This document shows positions 63,750 through 64,000 of a DNA stretch of 64,000 nt, one piece after another. A program made the position numbers and the translations under genes. Position 1 is the stretch's first letter; every line of letters starts with the position of its first letter. A model generated the notes under the pieces. It was not told where the DNA came from. It worked only from the letters and a program-made list of their open reading frames with translations, and made no database searches. This stretch comes from Scortum barcoo. Lineage: Eukaryota > Chordata > Actinopteri > Centrarchiformes > Terapontidae. The stretch covers positions 8,549,072 through 8,613,071 of the forward strand of contig CM041534.1 in assembly GCA_023238725.1 (NCBI GenBank). Reading direction: 5' to 3'.

Positions 63750-64000
63750 GTGAGTGGTTGACTCTGTCACAGCCTCAGTATGGATCATGTCATGTTTCCT
63801 GTTACAGAAAGAGATTCTAGTCTTTAAAGTCAAGACCTTGATAAGGGATACATCTTTGCCAGGTGATTCACTCTAAATTTTAAAGTTTATTCTACAGTTG
63901 TGTGATGATATGTGAATACCATTCTGCCTCATTTTGAAAATTTGCGCTGATGTTGGTTGACTTTTAACTGTGTCTAAAATGGAGCGAGGTTGTCTTTCAA

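Overview
The window is vertebrate nuclear DNA, almost certainly from a percomorph-type teleost fish. Four multi-exon genes can be read through exon by exon, plus the 5' half of a fifth. Introns are compact, mostly 80 to 2500 bases, with canonical GT/AG ends. Two gene families point to fish: an ependymin, and an M17/LIF-like helical cytokine. Intergenic DNA is AT-rich, full of dinucleotide and tetranucleotide microsatellites, and carries interspersed repeat tails typical of fish, such as the GGATGGATGG-tailed element. One 500-base assembly gap lies at 501-1000. There is no bacterial, phage, CRISPR or operon architecture. Exons were joined by eye using splice sites, reading phase and remembered vertebrate family proteins; no alignment or database search was run.

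Layout. (1) 1-7.8 kb: gene-poor, with a gap, a degenerate tandem repeat interrupted by an interspersed repeat, and a possible minus-strand exon beside the gap. (2) 8.26-19.47 kb, plus strand: unconventional myosin Ic, 32 coding exons, 1044 codons in the long form and 1028 from the internal Met, the same lengths as I recall for mammalian nuclear myosin 1 and the short MYO1C form. (3) 20.25-22.5 kb, minus strand: a secreted IL-6/LIF-family cytokine (M17-like), convergent with the myosin, with AU-rich elements in its 3' region. (4) 22.5-28.9 kb: intergenic, microsatellites and a short telomere-like tract. (5) 28.98-30.21 kb, plus strand: an ependymin-family secreted glycoprotein with a TATA box. 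(6) about 32.9-49.5 kb, plus strand: cohesin subunit stag2, with a noncoding first exon in a CpG-rich promoter, 33 coding exons (1276 aa) and a 2 kb 3' UTR. (7) 50.7 kb to beyond the window end, plus strand: thoc2, the THO/TREX mRNA-export scaffold; 22 coding exons (821 codons) are present and the C-terminal half lies outside.

The genes do not form a functional pathway. The notable context is the stag2-thoc2 linkage, shared with mammalian Xq25 but here head-to-tail with no xiap between. I did not find a previously undescribed biological system. The better observations are: conservation of the nuclear-myosin N-terminus through a precise acceptor choice, an ARE cluster in the cytokine 3' region, a Gln/His/Pro-rich insertion in the Stag2 tail, a CA repeat abutting a thoc2 splice donor, and a perfect 24-bp inverted repeat in a stag2 intron.
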